From a virus: a stretch of DNA of 44,284 nt. The stretch's first letter is position 1. Each line of letters opens with the position of its first letter. Under the pieces are notes generated by a model. It saw only the letters and a list, made by a program, of their open reading frames with translations, had not been told where the DNA came from and did no database searches. The position numbers and the translations under genes were made by a program. Location: the IMG/VR virus record IMGVR_UViG_3300046454_000367, positions 1 to 44,284 of that record. The stretch is one strand, 5' to 3'. Positions 35,488 through 43,757 of the stretch are shown piece after piece.

Positions 35488-37899
35488 CTATTTTTTAGGA
35501 TAGATGGTGTTGAAGTAACCTTGGCCGGGAGCCGTGTTTGCCAACACAGTGCCAGATGTGTAATTGATATTTTTCCCTACGGATTTTGCTTCCGCTCGGT
35601 GTTGGTCAGATAAACGGCCATGTTCGGTAGATTTCCCGAAATGCTCCATCGCTTTTGCTTTGAGCTTTGCCACGATAGCTAACCCTTCTTTTTTTGCCTT
35701 TCCTTTGAGCTGATTAGATTCTTCTTCCTTGCGCCCGGCTTCGGCGCGATGCTCTTTCCCTATAGACAAATGAGAGGCTTTGGCTTTATCGTGCGAATCT
35801 GCCGCAGATGTGTGCGCTTCAGAAGTTCCAAGATTGTAAGCATGCGAAGATGCTGCGTTGGCGCTCTTGCTGTGCACAGCAGCGGCTTCGGCACCGCTCC
35901 CGCCGCCGTCATTGAGCAGTACATGCTCTCCGTTGATTGTCACCCAACCTTCAGTAATTGTCATGTCCTCAGTATCCGCGTTATGGATATTTCTGTCAAG
36001 CCCCTTTCTTTCCAGCAGGTGCAACGCGCGGGCGAGCCGCTGCGATGCTGCCTCGATCTTCTTCACGGGCGCGGACTTCGCCCCGGGCGCGGCGGGTTGC
36101 GGCATGGCGCTGGCGATCTTGGCGTCAAGCTCGGCCTGCGCGTCTTTCTGCGCCTGACGGTCCATCTCGTAGGAGCCTTCGGGATACTGCTCCTCCGCGA
36201 TGGCGTCGCCGTCTTCCACTCCGAGGTAATCGTAAAGCTGCCGTACGCCAGTCTTCTCGTCGATGCCCGCGACCTGCCCGAACTTGTTTCCGAGCGTCAT
36301 CGCTTCGACCGTGGCCTGAACGAGCGCCGGAATATCGCCCTCACGAATCGCGGGGAAGTTTACCTGGATCTCGATATCGCCGGATGTGGTCGCTGGCTTC
36401 ATCGCCTCGTAGACCCGCTTCCCATCCTTGCGCGTGATCTGTTTCGCTTCAACGACTTTGAAGTCATGGCGCACCGCTTCACGCAGAGAACCCGACGGCG
36501 CGCCCTGGCTGACCTTTAGCACGTATCCCGCGATGGTGCACAGATCCTCGCGCCAGCTCTCCTGGAGTTCCAGAAACATCGTCTCGGTCGGACGGTCAAG
36601 GCTCGTCGCCGTCGCCAGATTGCCGGTGCTCACGTCGCCAAGGAATGTCTCCGGCACGCCCTTGACCATGCAGCACATGAGCTTGTACTGCCGCACGTCC
36701 TCGGGCGAGAATCCCGCGCCGGCCGTCTTGAACGCTTCGAGCTTCGTGCCCGGGCCGCTGGCGAACGTGGAACCGCGGCCGGCTGGAGGGTTCTGGTCCC
36801 ATATCTGCGCCGTCGGGCCAACCGTGGTGCTCATCTGCGCCTTGACGCCCTCGAGCGCCTGTTGGCCGCCCTTGGTGGTGAGAGTCAGAGCAAACTGCGA
36901 GAGCGACTGCCGCACGCTGGCACATGCTTCCAGGAACCGCCGCGCTTCACGGGCCCAGTCCAGCATCGGGTAAATGCGCGGGCAGCCGAAATGCCACTTC
37001 GCGACCGCGCCGGTCTTGCGGTGCAAGACGGGCCGATCCCAGAATACCGGGACGGCGTTTATGGTCTTCGGTTGCGCGGTCGGCTCATACCCCAGGGCGG
37101 GATACCACGCGCTTTGAGTCGTGATCGCAGTCGTTCCGTTCGTGGCGTCGAACGTTCGCTGGTCCCAGGTGCGCCGGTAAAACCACGGAGAATCAGAATC
37201 ATCAGGGTCACATACGATATCCGCAATTTCGGTCGCGTCAATCGTGCGAATCGAAGTGAGTCCCTTGTCCGCTTTATCCGAGAAGAATACCCAGAATAGA
37301 TTTCCATCGGTGTCCTTTGACCGCTCCTGCGCGACGAGCGCGTTCTGGCCCATCACGGTCTTGTTGCGCTCGAAAAACTCCTTCAGCGTTTCGTTGGCCG
37401 CGTCGTCGTTGGTGGTGATTTCCACGCCTCGCGCGAAAACGTACGCCGCGCAAACGTCGATTAGGCGCCGGCAGATGGGGTTCTTGAGGTAGTAAAGCCG
37501 GGAAATCAGGATGATCTGCTGAATCCCCCAGCGCGAGAACTCCAGCCATGAAAGGTTGACCTGCCGCCGCCATTCGACGTTCTGCAGCGCGAGTTCGATG
37601 TCGCCGTACGCGCCCTGCGAATCCAGCGGCGTCGCCTCGCGCAAGTTGGCCCCGGGCCGGTTCACCTGGCCGCGCGCCTCCGCAACCAGCCACGGGCCCG
37701 CGCCGGCCATCTGCCGCGCCTCGATCAGCTCCGCGGCGCGCTCCATGTAGTCGGCCTTGAAGCGTTCCTCGCGGGCCGCGGCCTCAGACTGCACCTCGGC
37801 CAGCGCCTGCGACGTGGCGCGATACTCCTCTCGATAGTTCGGTTGGGGGCGAAGTGCGCGGTAAGCGCTGGCGAGCCAATTCATTGCGCGGCGTCTCAT
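35488..37899 (-). CDS. Portal protein with long C-terminal extension
   Basis: 803 residues from ATG at 37899, which overlaps the stop of a micro-ORF (ATGA). The portal core includes NPICRRLIDVCAAYVFARGV, then DGNLFWVFFSDKADKG, then MVKGVPETFLGDVSTGNLAT. It forms the dodecameric DNA gate. From about residue 645 an extension follows: ITEGWVTINGEHVLLNDGG, then a His/Ala/Lys-rich helical tail (SSHAYNLGTSEAHTSAADSH, then KAKKEGLAIVAKLKAKAMEH). The DNA of this tail (35488-35990) looks poorer in G+C than the core, suggesting later acquisition. Confidence 0.85.
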   Translation of the reverse strand: MRRRAMNWLASAYRALRPQPNYREEYRATSQALAEVQSEAAAREERFKADYMERAAELIEARQMAGAGPWLVAEARGQVNRPGANLREATPLDSQGAYGDIELALQNVEWRRQVNLSWLEFSRWGIQQIILISRLYYLKNPICRRLIDVCAAYVFARGVEITTNDDAANETLKEFFERNKTVMGQNALVAQERSKDTDGNLFWVFFSDKADKGLTSIRTIDATEIADIVCDPDDSDSPWFYRRTWDQRTFDATNGTTAITTQSAWYPALGYEPTAQPKTINAVPVFWDRPVLHRKTGAVAKWHFGCPRIYPMLDWAREARRFLEACASVRQSLSQFALTLTTKGGQQALEGVKAQMSTTVGPTAQIWDQNPPAGRGSTFASGPGTKLEAFKTAGAGFSPEDVRQYKLMCCMVKGVPETFLGDVSTGNLATATSLDRPTETMFLELQESWREDLCTIAGYVLKVSQGAPSGSLREAVRHDFKVVEAKQITRKDGKRVYEAMKPATTSGDIEIQVNFPAIREGDIPALVQATVEAMTLGNKFGQVAGIDEKTGVRQLYDYLGVEDGDAIAEEQYPEGSYEMDRQAQKDAQAELDAKIASAMPQPAAPGAKSAPVKKIEAASQRLARALHLLERKGLDRNIHNADTEDMTITEGWVTINGEHVLLNDGGGSGAEAAAVHSKSANAASSHAYNLGTSEAHTSAADSHDKAKASHLSIGKEHRAEAGRKEEESNQLKGKAKKEGLAIVAKLKAKAMEHFGKSTEHGRLSDQHRAEAKSVGKNINYTSGTVLANTAPGQGYFNTIYPKK

Positions 37900-37994
37900 G
37901 CGCTGAACCCCCACCATTCAGAGCAATATTTCGCCAAGACATTGAACCCCAATTTGCGCAGGTTCCATTCTTGCGAGCAAACAAGTCGTCTCAT
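37896..37994 (-). CDS. 32-residue leader ORF before the portal gene
   Basis: MRRLVCSQEWNLRKLGFNVL, ending EWWGFSA, from ATG at 37994 to a TGA that overlaps the portal ATG. A TAAAAT -10 lies exactly 6 bases before the ATG. It may be a leaderless entry point that delivers ribosomes to the portal gene by coupling. The product is unknown. Confidence 0.5.
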   Translation of the reverse strand: MRRLVCSQEWNLRKLGFNVLAKYCSEWWGFSA

Positions 37995-38000
37995 GCCGCG

Positions 38001-38029
38001 ATTTTACTCTGAAACGGGCGGATTGTCAC
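38001..38029 (-). promoter_or_regulatory. Promoter before the portal gene
   Basis: GTGACA (38024-38029), 17-base spacer, TAAAAT (38001-38006), then 6 bases to the ATG at 37994. Good match to sigma70 at both boxes, with leaderless geometry. Confidence 0.65.
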
Positions 38030-38042
38030 TTTTGGCCTGAGT

Positions 38043-38354
38043 TTATACCTGCCCGATGAATTGTGAGCCGCCATCATCTTCCCACCGCTGGCATGCTGGC
38101 GTAATCTGAAATTCGCGCAACCGTCCACGTTCATGATTGCACTGATAATGAGCCAACTTTAAATTTACCAATGCGTCTGTGCCTCCATCTGCGTACGGGA
38201 TTACATGGTCAATTGTCGCTATCCGAGGATTTCCCTTCCTCTTTGGGCCGAACAACATAACTCGCCCACAAATCCAGCAGAATCGACCTCCAGTCTTGCG
38301 AAGGGTCACCATGATCTTTGCTCTGCGAGAAGGGCTTCGATGATGCAAGCTCAT
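38043..38354 (-). CDS. HNH endonuclease
   Basis: 103 residues. CWICG provides a zinc-binding pair and IATIDHVIPYADGGTDALVN, then LKLAHYQCNHERG, is the HNH catalytic core. Small HNH proteins can work with terminase in packaging or act as homing nucleases. The place beside the portal favours packaging, while the lower-looking G+C of this stretch than its neighbours would fit a mobile gene. The ATG is 1 base after the preceding TGA. Confidence 0.88.
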   Translation of the reverse strand: MSLHHRSPSRRAKIMVTLRKTGGRFCWICGRVMLFGPKRKGNPRIATIDHVIPYADGGTDALVNLKLAHYQCNHERGRLREFQITPACQRWEDDGGSQFIGQV

Positions 38355-38355
38355 A

Positions 38356-39243
38356 TCACACCACGCCGAACAGGTCCAACCCGGCGAATTTAGCGCGCCC
38401 GTGCTGCTCGATCAGCTTGCGGCATTCGGCTTCCTGCCAAGGCGCGGCGTCCAAGTGCAAGTGCTGCATCAGGTCTTCGTACCCTTCCCACCAATTCTCT
38501 GGCGTGACTTGCAGGTCGAACGAAAGCGGAGACATCCAATCCGGTTTCTGTGCCTGCCCGTAAACGCTCCAGTTGTACCGCGCGTTGATCACGTCGATTG
38601 AATCGCGGCCGGGCCAACGAATGATCTCGGTGAGCTTGTAAAGTGCCTGTTTTGCCAGCAGCCGCCGCCGATTCGAGTACTGAAGGTGCAAGATGCCGCC
38701 CTGTAGGTGCGAGATCGGTTTGAACGGGACTTCCGGCCGCCCCATCGGCGCCCGGTTGTGGAAGTCGTAGCCGTTGCGCTGCTGCCAGTGTAGCTTCGGA
38801 TCGTCCACGAAAGCCATGCTCGCGTGCTGCTCTGCCCAGAGTCCGCTGCGGTGATGCTGGTAGATCGAATCGCGGCATGTGATCCACGGGAGTTGCAGCA
38901 CCATGCCGGGCGGCGTGTTGCCGACGATGTCCCGCGCATATGGCAGCAGGTTGCCGGATAGCACCTCGTCGGCGTCGATGGTGACGATGTGGGTGGCACC
39001 GCATGTTCTCGCGACATCCAATAGCCGTTGGCGATGGCGCATTTCTTCCCATTTCGGATCATGCTCAAATACCCTGACGATGCGGCCATAATTTTTACTT
39101 AGATCGTAAATAATGTCGTCTGTGCCGTCCGTCGAGCAGTGGTCAAGGATCACCAGTTCATCGACCCACTTCAGCAGCGCGCGGGCGGACAGGCCGAGCA
39201 CCCAGTCTTCGTTTCGCACGGGCATGATCGCGACGATTTTCAT
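38356..39243 (-). CDS. Glycosyltransferase family 2
   Basis: 295 residues with a GT-A fold. IVAIMPVRNEDWVLGLSARA starts the nucleotide-binding half, VILDHCSTDGTDD follows, and the metal-binding DADE is in HIVTIDADEVLSG. Cytoplasmic, using a nucleotide sugar. It is the last of four glycosyltransferases in this operon and overlaps the 55-residue gene upstream (ATGA). Confidence 0.88.
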   Translation of the reverse strand: MKIVAIMPVRNEDWVLGLSARALLKWVDELVILDHCSTDGTDDIIYDLSKNYGRIVRVFEHDPKWEEMRHRQRLLDVARTCGATHIVTIDADEVLSGNLLPYARDIVGNTPPGMVLQLPWITCRDSIYQHHRSGLWAEQHASMAFVDDPKLHWQQRNGYDFHNRAPMGRPEVPFKPISHLQGGILHLQYSNRRRLLAKQALYKLTEIIRWPGRDSIDVINARYNWSVYGQAQKPDWMSPLSFDLQVTPENWWEGYEDLMQHLHLDAAPWQEAECRKLIEQHGRAKFAGLDLFGVV

Positions 39244-39407
39244 ACCTTAACCTCAAACACTTTGTACTGATTGCCGTAAAATGGATCGGTCGGTAGTTTC
39301 TTGACATCTTCGAGGTGCTTCATTGCCTCAGCTTTGGTGTCCCACCCGATCTCTTGAACGAGATCGCAGGCTTCTTTATAGCTGATTGCAACCACGTACC
39401 TTTTCAT
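39240..39407 (-). CDS. Small hypothetical protein
   Basis: 55 residues, MKRYVVAISYKEACDLVQEI at the N-terminus and PTDPFYGNQYKVFEVKV at the end. ATGA overlaps join it to both the FkbM gene upstream and the glycosyltransferase gene downstream, which strongly supports translation. No family recognised. Confidence 0.7.
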   Translation of the reverse strand: MKRYVVAISYKEACDLVQEIGWDTKAEAMKHLEDVKKLPTDPFYGNQYKVFEVKV

Positions 39408-40051
39408 ATCCGGCCCTCGATCATGTTCGGATTGCCCAACAGCACGTTCTGGCCGAGGTCTTCGACGATCCGCCAGCCGGGCAGCATCGCGAGTAGTTCG
39501 CAGCGGAGCGCCTGCCCCTGGTAGAGCTCGCCGTCTTCCACTTCGATGAAGAGGTAGCGCGTCCGCTGCAATGCACCCTGGCCGCCTGCGATCATGTCGC
39601 GCTCAGCGCCCTGGATATCGACCCAGAGAAGATCAATCTTCGTCAGCCATTCTTTCTGGTAGATCGTGTCGAGGGTCCAGCACGGCACAAGGTTGACGCC
39701 CTCGAACGCCGTTTGTGGGTAATACTTCATGTGGCCGGTTGGCCGCCGAATCGAGCCAGACGTACGCGAACCGTCTGGATTGTGGCTCAGGTGAAAACGC
39801 GCGTCTCCGTCGTACTCTGCCACCGCGCCGAGGATCAGCCGGCGATTGCGGTCGATGCCGCGCGGGTGGTCGAGGATCAGTTGCGCATTCCGCAGGTCGG
39901 GCTCGACCATCAGATAGCACGGGTCTTCGTGGCACACGCCGCGGATCCACGGTTCGTCTTCGCCGGTGCGCGCGCCGAGTTCGACCACGCACGGGCTAAT
40001 GATATCTTTCATGACTTGTCGGATTGCGTACTTCTCTGCGTCACTCGCCAT
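39404..40051 (-). CDS. FkbM family methyltransferase
   Basis: 215 residues. The SAM-binding motif is ISPCVVELGARTGEDEPWIR and the family signature is LTKIDLLWVDIQGAERDMIA. FkbM enzymes O-methylate sugars and related groups. Surrounded by glycosyltransferases, it probably caps or decorates a glycan. It overlaps the small gene upstream by 11 bases. Confidence 0.88.
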   Translation of the reverse strand: MASDAEKYAIRQVMKDIISPCVVELGARTGEDEPWIRGVCHEDPCYLMVEPDLRNAQLILDHPRGIDRNRRLILGAVAEYDGDARFHLSHNPDGSRTSGSIRRPTGHMKYYPQTAFEGVNLVPCWTLDTIYQKEWLTKIDLLWVDIQGAERDMIAGGQGALQRTRYLFIEVEDGELYQGQALRCELLAMLPGWRIVEDLGQNVLLGNPNMIEGRI

Positions 40052-40202
40052 GTTTACGCGCCCTTATTTCATCAGCTATCTTTTTAGGAGACTCGCCGCG
40101 ATCTGCGATTCGAGCACATTCCTCTCGCTCGATCCGTCTGGCCGCGTTCGCAACTACCAACATCAGGTTTATACTGTGGTCGCTGTATTCGTCACTCATC
40201 AT
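40041..40202 (-). CDS. Small hypothetical protein
   Basis: 53 residues, MMSDEYSDHSINLMLVVANA, then ARRIEREECARIADRGESPK and IADEIRARKHGE. The pattern of a basic helix with EREECARIAD and a second helix IADEIRAR is common in tiny phage proteins of unknown role. Coupled by overlaps to both FkbM genes. Confidence 0.65.
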   Translation of the reverse strand: MMSDEYSDHSINLMLVVANAARRIEREECARIADRGESPKKIADEIRARKHGE

Positions 40203-40792
40203 TGCCTCGCGAAGATCACGTTCTCGCCGTTCAGGTGCTCTCGCACGTAGCCCGCGGTGAGCGCCATCAGCGTCAGTTCTTCCTGCCGCCCGTCGTGCTC
40301 GACGCAGAAACACTTTGGGCGCATGCGATGCTGGTGCGCCAGCAATCGCGCGAACAGATCCGCGCTTCCGCCTTCGATGTCGATGTTGATGAAATCGAAG
40401 TCATGCCCGAACCGCTCCACGACGTCTTCCAGCACTATCGTCGGTGCCCAAAATCGGCCATCGAACTTTGCGGAGTCGCGCCACTTCTGGTAGTGGTGTG
40501 GGTTCGAGGTGCCGACGCCGGCCTCACTGTGATGGAACCTCACAAGTCCGTGCATGGTAGCGACCGCCGCGCACACAAGCTCGATGCGCTCGCAGTTGCC
40601 GTACTCGATCAGTAGGTCCATGAACGGCCCTGGCGACGCTTCCACCATCACGCCGGACCATCCGCGCTCGAACAGCGCCCGCGTGTTGGAGAATAGGAAC
40701 GGGTTGTAACTCCCTATGTCTAAAAAACGGCCCGTCGGGATGCCGCCGCATATCCGCGTGATGTGTTCTTCTTCAGCGTTCTGGCTATACAT
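40199..40792 (-). CDS. FkbM family methyltransferase
   Basis: 197 residues from ATG at 40792, 8 bases inside the preceding gene. SAM motif TGRFLDIGSYNPFLFSNTRA; signature DFDFINIDIEGGSADLFARL. Different enough from the FkbM protein downstream to be an independent acquisition rather than a recent duplicate. Predicted to methylate a sugar. Confidence 0.88.
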   Translation of the reverse strand: MYSQNAEEEHITRICGGIPTGRFLDIGSYNPFLFSNTRALFERGWSGVMVEASPGPFMDLLIEYGNCERIELVCAAVATMHGLVRFHHSEAGVGTSNPHHYQKWRDSAKFDGRFWAPTIVLEDVVERFGHDFDFINIDIEGGSADLFARLLAHQHRMRPKCFCVEHDGRQEELTLMALTAGYVREHLNGENVIFARQ

Positions 40793-41579
40793 TGCGAAAC
40801 CTCGATCCGGCGAGCGATTTCGCATGATGCGCGCAGCCGACCTGCTGGAACAATTGCGGGTACAGCTCCTGGTCTTCCGGCTGCGTCGCGGCGTTCTGGC
40901 ACGCCTCGCGGTAGAGCTTGTGCCCGTACTTGTACGCCAGGTTGGTCATGATGGCCTGCTCTGTGCGGTGCTCGTGAAGATCTACATCGCCCCGCACGCT
41001 GTCTGGGAACAATTCGCTTTTCTCAAAGGTGGTTGCCAACGGGTTAAGGCAGTACGTCAGCCACTCCATTAGGAATTGCTGAACGTGCCACGGCCCCTTT
41101 TGAAATAGCATGAAACGAGCGCACCCGTGTGTTTTATGTCCACGGAATAAATCCCAGTCGCCCATCACGACATGACAGTCATGCTTACACCAGTTCGCGT
41201 GGTCGCAGCCGTACGCGTTGAACAGCATCGTTCCACCGATCCGCGCGCACTCTTCGTATAGCATGCTGAAGTCGTGAATCGGGAACGTGTCGGCGTCGGT
41301 GAAGAGAACGATATCGCCCGGTTCGCAGCGGTTCAGCGCATCGAGGATGATGAACGGCTTCCAGCAGAACCAGCCGAACCCGCGCGGCGCACGCCTCGGA
41401 TCAGTCGTGTCCGGGTACGTCCACAGCCACTTGTTGAGCCGGTAGAACTCCTGTTCCATCAGCCAGCGGTCGTCGTACACGAGAACCTGATCGGCACCGA
41501 AGCGCGGCGCGAACTCGACGATGCGGGATGTTGTGTCGTCGTATGCTGCGCCGCTGAACGTGATGTAGAGTCTTTTCAT
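40785..41579 (-). CDS. Glycosyltransferase-like protein
   Basis: 264 residues. RLYITFSGAAYDDTTSRIVE, then GWFCWKPFIILDALNRCEPG, then the metal motif IVLFTDADTFPIHD. It resembles GT-A enzymes that transfer hexoses in capsule or LPS synthesis. Start overlaps the 39-residue gene (ATGA). Confidence 0.8.
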   Translation of the reverse strand: MKRLYITFSGAAYDDTTSRIVEFAPRFGADQVLVYDDRWLMEQEFYRLNKWLWTYPDTTDPRRAPRGFGWFCWKPFIILDALNRCEPGDIVLFTDADTFPIHDFSMLYEECARIGGTMLFNAYGCDHANWCKHDCHVVMGDWDLFRGHKTHGCARFMLFQKGPWHVQQFLMEWLTYCLNPLATTFEKSELFPDSVRGDVDLHEHRTEQAIMTNLAYKYGHKLYREACQNAATQPEDQELYPQLFQQVGCAHHAKSLAGSRFRNV

Positions 41580-41695
41580 TTAGAGAATTCGATCATGATC
41601 CCGATCATCGGAATCGGCAGAATGTAGAGACGACGTTTTGCCCTATCCCAAAATATCCCTATCCAAAAGTCGTACCACGCGACAATCAGGTTCAC
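41576..41695 (-). CDS. 39-residue protein with WYDFW motif
   Basis: GTG start; MNLIVAWYDFWIGIFWDRAK followed by RRLYILPIPMIGIMIEF. I recall similar tiny proteins in other phages but cannot name a family. The amphipathic, aromatic-rich sequence could lie on a membrane. It is the first gene after the promoter at 41712-41740 and has no ribosome binding site; the predicted leader is about 10 bases. Confidence 0.65.
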   Translation of the reverse strand: MNLIVAWYDFWIGIFWDRAKRRLYILPIPMIGIMIEFSK

Positions 41696-41711
41696 GCGCG
41701 TCAGATTTAAA

Positions 41712-41740
41712 AGTATCCGCCTAACGGACAGGATTGTCAA
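41712..41740 (-). promoter_or_regulatory. Promoter of the glycosyltransferase/FkbM operon, GATACT family
   Basis: TTGACA (41735-41740), 17-base spacer, GATACT (41712-41717). Spacer carries the shared RTCCR and GRYG bases. It overlaps the 3' end of the gene at 41721-41936 and drives 41695 downward. Confidence 0.75.
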
Positions 41741-41936
41741 GAGGCTCGGCATCTTTTGCCCAGCGGCGAAATGCTGGCAGCCACGGTTCGTGCCAAGCAA
41801 CCATCGGCGGTGCATCTCGCAGGATGCCGCAAAATGTGAATGATAGCTCTCCAGACGACGCGCGCACGATAGTCACCGTGGATTCTCCCTTTTGGAACCG
41901 GTCTCCGGCGATGGGATCAATCCTCTGATCTCTCAT
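41721..41936 (-). CDS. Small hypothetical protein
   Basis: 71 residues; VTIVRASSGELSFTFCGILR, then MVAWHEPWLPAFRRWAKD. ATGA overlap with the glycosyltransferase gene upstream. No family recognised. The promoter for the next genes lies within its last codons. Confidence 0.65.
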   Translation of the reverse strand: MRDQRIDPIAGDRFQKGESTVTIVRASSGELSFTFCGILRDAPPMVAWHEPWLPAFRRWAKDAEPLDNPVR

Positions 41937-42670
41937 AGCGGTTCACTCCCGGGCCATCCCGCAGCCTTGCGCTCAACGAACAGCCGCTGCGATTCGTGCC
42001 AATGCTGCGGCGTGTTGACGGGCCGCAGGAAGTCTGGACAGTCTGCGATATCCGCGAACTCGTCGCCCGGCTTGCGTCCCCAGTGCTGGTGAAGCTGGAT
42101 GATATCGCGCCGCGCCCAGTAGACGCCGAGCTTCTCCGCGACTTCCTTCAGCTCCTCGTCGGCGTACATGTGTCGATAACCCGCGAACATCGGCCCGTTG
42201 CCCTGGTACGCGCGCTTCACCCACTCGCGCCCCATCCACGGGCTGCCTGCGATGCGGTCGAGGTATGCTCCGCGGTGTTCGCCGTACTGTTTGCGCGCTG
42301 CCGGCGTGTCGCCCCAGCGGTCGCCGCTCGGCTGCATGATGCCGAAGGTATCTCCAATCTCAGTCTTGTTAAGTTTCCAGAAGCAATGAGAGCACTCGCA
42401 TGCGATCTCTTCCGGAGACTTCGCCATGTCCGGCTCGTAGTCGTCGCCGCCCGTCACGATCCATTCCGCCGTCGGGTCATGCTCGACTACCCACTTCGCG
42501 AGAATGTTGACGCTCGGCGCCCAGCCGTGGTACTCACCGGTCGGAATCTGCAGCTCGCAGTCGATGGGATCGCCCTGGCGCAGGCAGGCGACTTTGTAAC
42601 CGCGCTCGCGCCATAGCGGGATCGTGCCGCCGTTGGGTCGGATGCTGGGAATCACAAACCAGATCGACAT
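41933..42670 (-). CDS. Glycosyltransferase-like protein
   Basis: 245 residues. Starts with a GT-A-like strand (MSIWFVIPSIRPNGGTIPLW); the metal-binding acidic motif is in EWIVTGGDDYEPD. A Cys/His pair (CECSHCFW) follows. Predicted sugar transferase of the accessory operon. Its ATG overlaps the MazG-like stop by one base. Confidence 0.72.
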   Translation of the reverse strand: MSIWFVIPSIRPNGGTIPLWRERGYKVACLRQGDPIDCELQIPTGEYHGWAPSVNILAKWVVEHDPTAEWIVTGGDDYEPDMAKSPEEIACECSHCFWKLNKTEIGDTFGIMQPSGDRWGDTPAARKQYGEHRGAYLDRIAGSPWMGREWVKRAYQGNGPMFAGYRHMYADEELKEVAEKLGVYWARRDIIQLHQHWGRKPGDEFADIADCPDFLRPVNTPQHWHESQRLFVERKAAGWPGSEPL

Positions 42671-43023
42671 TAGTATTTCTTCCCTCCATGCGCTAAACGT
42701 GCGGCATAAGTGTGGTCATGACGATTCGCATTGTATGCCATCTTTTCGAGATAGATCGCCTGTAAGTCAATTCCACGATCCCCAGCCAAGTCGAAAATCC
42801 TGATCAGGCAATCCACCAACTCCACGTCGAACATAGAGCGATGCGGTAGTTTGTCGTCCGTCAAATTCTTCCGGTGCCCCTCCATCGCTTCAGAAAGCTC
42901 CGAAACGCAGAGCATGAGCAGCTCGCCAACATTGCGATCTGGAAGCAGTTCATGCGTCACCGGATCCCGCCACCATTTGTCATTAGCCTTTCGGCATTCT
43001 TGTGCATATTCATTCAGATTCAT
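42670..43023 (-). CDS. MazG-like nucleotide pyrophosphohydrolase
   Basis: 117 residues from ATG at 43023 (ATGA overlap). LCVSELSEAMEGHRKN and FDVELVDCLIRIFDLAGDRG carry the acidic ExxE and ExxD pairs that hold magnesium in the all-alpha NTP pyrophosphohydrolase fold. Phage MazG-like proteins alter nucleotide or (p)ppGpp pools. The longer frame upstream is a shadow of the glycosyltransferase gene. Confidence 0.82.
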   Translation of the reverse strand: MNLNEYAQECRKANDKWWRDPVTHELLPDRNVGELLMLCVSELSEAMEGHRKNLTDDKLPHRSMFDVELVDCLIRIFDLAGDRGIDLQAIYLEKMAYNANRHDHTYAARLAHGGKKY

Positions 43024-43757
43024 AGCCGCATCGCCTCCCTTGCGTAGCTGTCCCATTCCGGCACGCGCGTCCACTCTCGCTGCGCCGCGTCGATCCGCGC
43101 GCAGGTGTTGCCGCCGTGTATGCTCGCGATCATGCGCGGGTGCATTTTCCATCCTGGAACCATGCGTGTATCGTCTGGTATCGCGCTGACGCTGGCAATC
43201 TTCACGCCGCGATTGAACCAGTACAGATCGTCGCAGCCCTCCGAACGGTCAGGAAACGGGTTTCGCTCCCACGCCTCGCGCCAGTAGCACATGCTTGTGC
43301 CGACGGCGTAGTTCGGGACGGCGGAATGGTAGAGCCACGCTTCGCTACCTTTGCAGCAGCCGCCGCCCGTGCAATCATTGCGGCCACATGGAGCGACGCG
43401 CCAGAACAGCATCTCGTTGTAGCCGACGCACTCCGCGCCGCTCGATTGCAGCAGCGCGACTTGCTCGGCGATGCGGTTCGGGTGGCTCCAGTCGTCGGAG
43501 TCCCAGTGCAGGAGGATGTCGGCACCTACGCAGGTGTTGGCCGCATTTCGGAGAGCACCGATTGATGCTACGTGCCCATAGTTTGTTGCCCAATCGACGC
43601 TCCACGATGGATCGCGAACTATCGGAACCGGACCGGTTTCGAACACCAGCAGGCGCGCTCCGTGGAAGGATTGCGCGAGGAATGACTTGACCGCGCGGGC
43701 GACCATCTCAGGCCGGCCGTTCGCCAGCATCACGGCCGCTACAGTCGGAGCGCTCAT
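43020..43757 (-). CDS. Glycosyltransferase family 2
   Basis: 245 residues. VAAVMLANGRPEMVARAVKS opens the GT-A fold. The metal motif is LLHWDSDDWSHPNRI and the acceptor side follows (WKMHPRMIASIHGGNT). A cysteine cluster (CGRNDCTGGGCCKG) may bind zinc. First glycosyltransferase of the operon. Confidence 0.85.
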   Translation of the reverse strand: MSAPTVAAVMLANGRPEMVARAVKSFLAQSFHGARLLVFETGPVPIVRDPSWSVDWATNYGHVASIGALRNAANTCVGADILLHWDSDDWSHPNRIAEQVALLQSSGAECVGYNEMLFWRVAPCGRNDCTGGGCCKGSEAWLYHSAVPNYAVGTSMCYWREAWERNPFPDRSEGCDDLYWFNRGVKIASVSAIPDDTRMVPGWKMHPRMIASIHGGNTCARIDAAQREWTRVPEWDSYAREAMRL

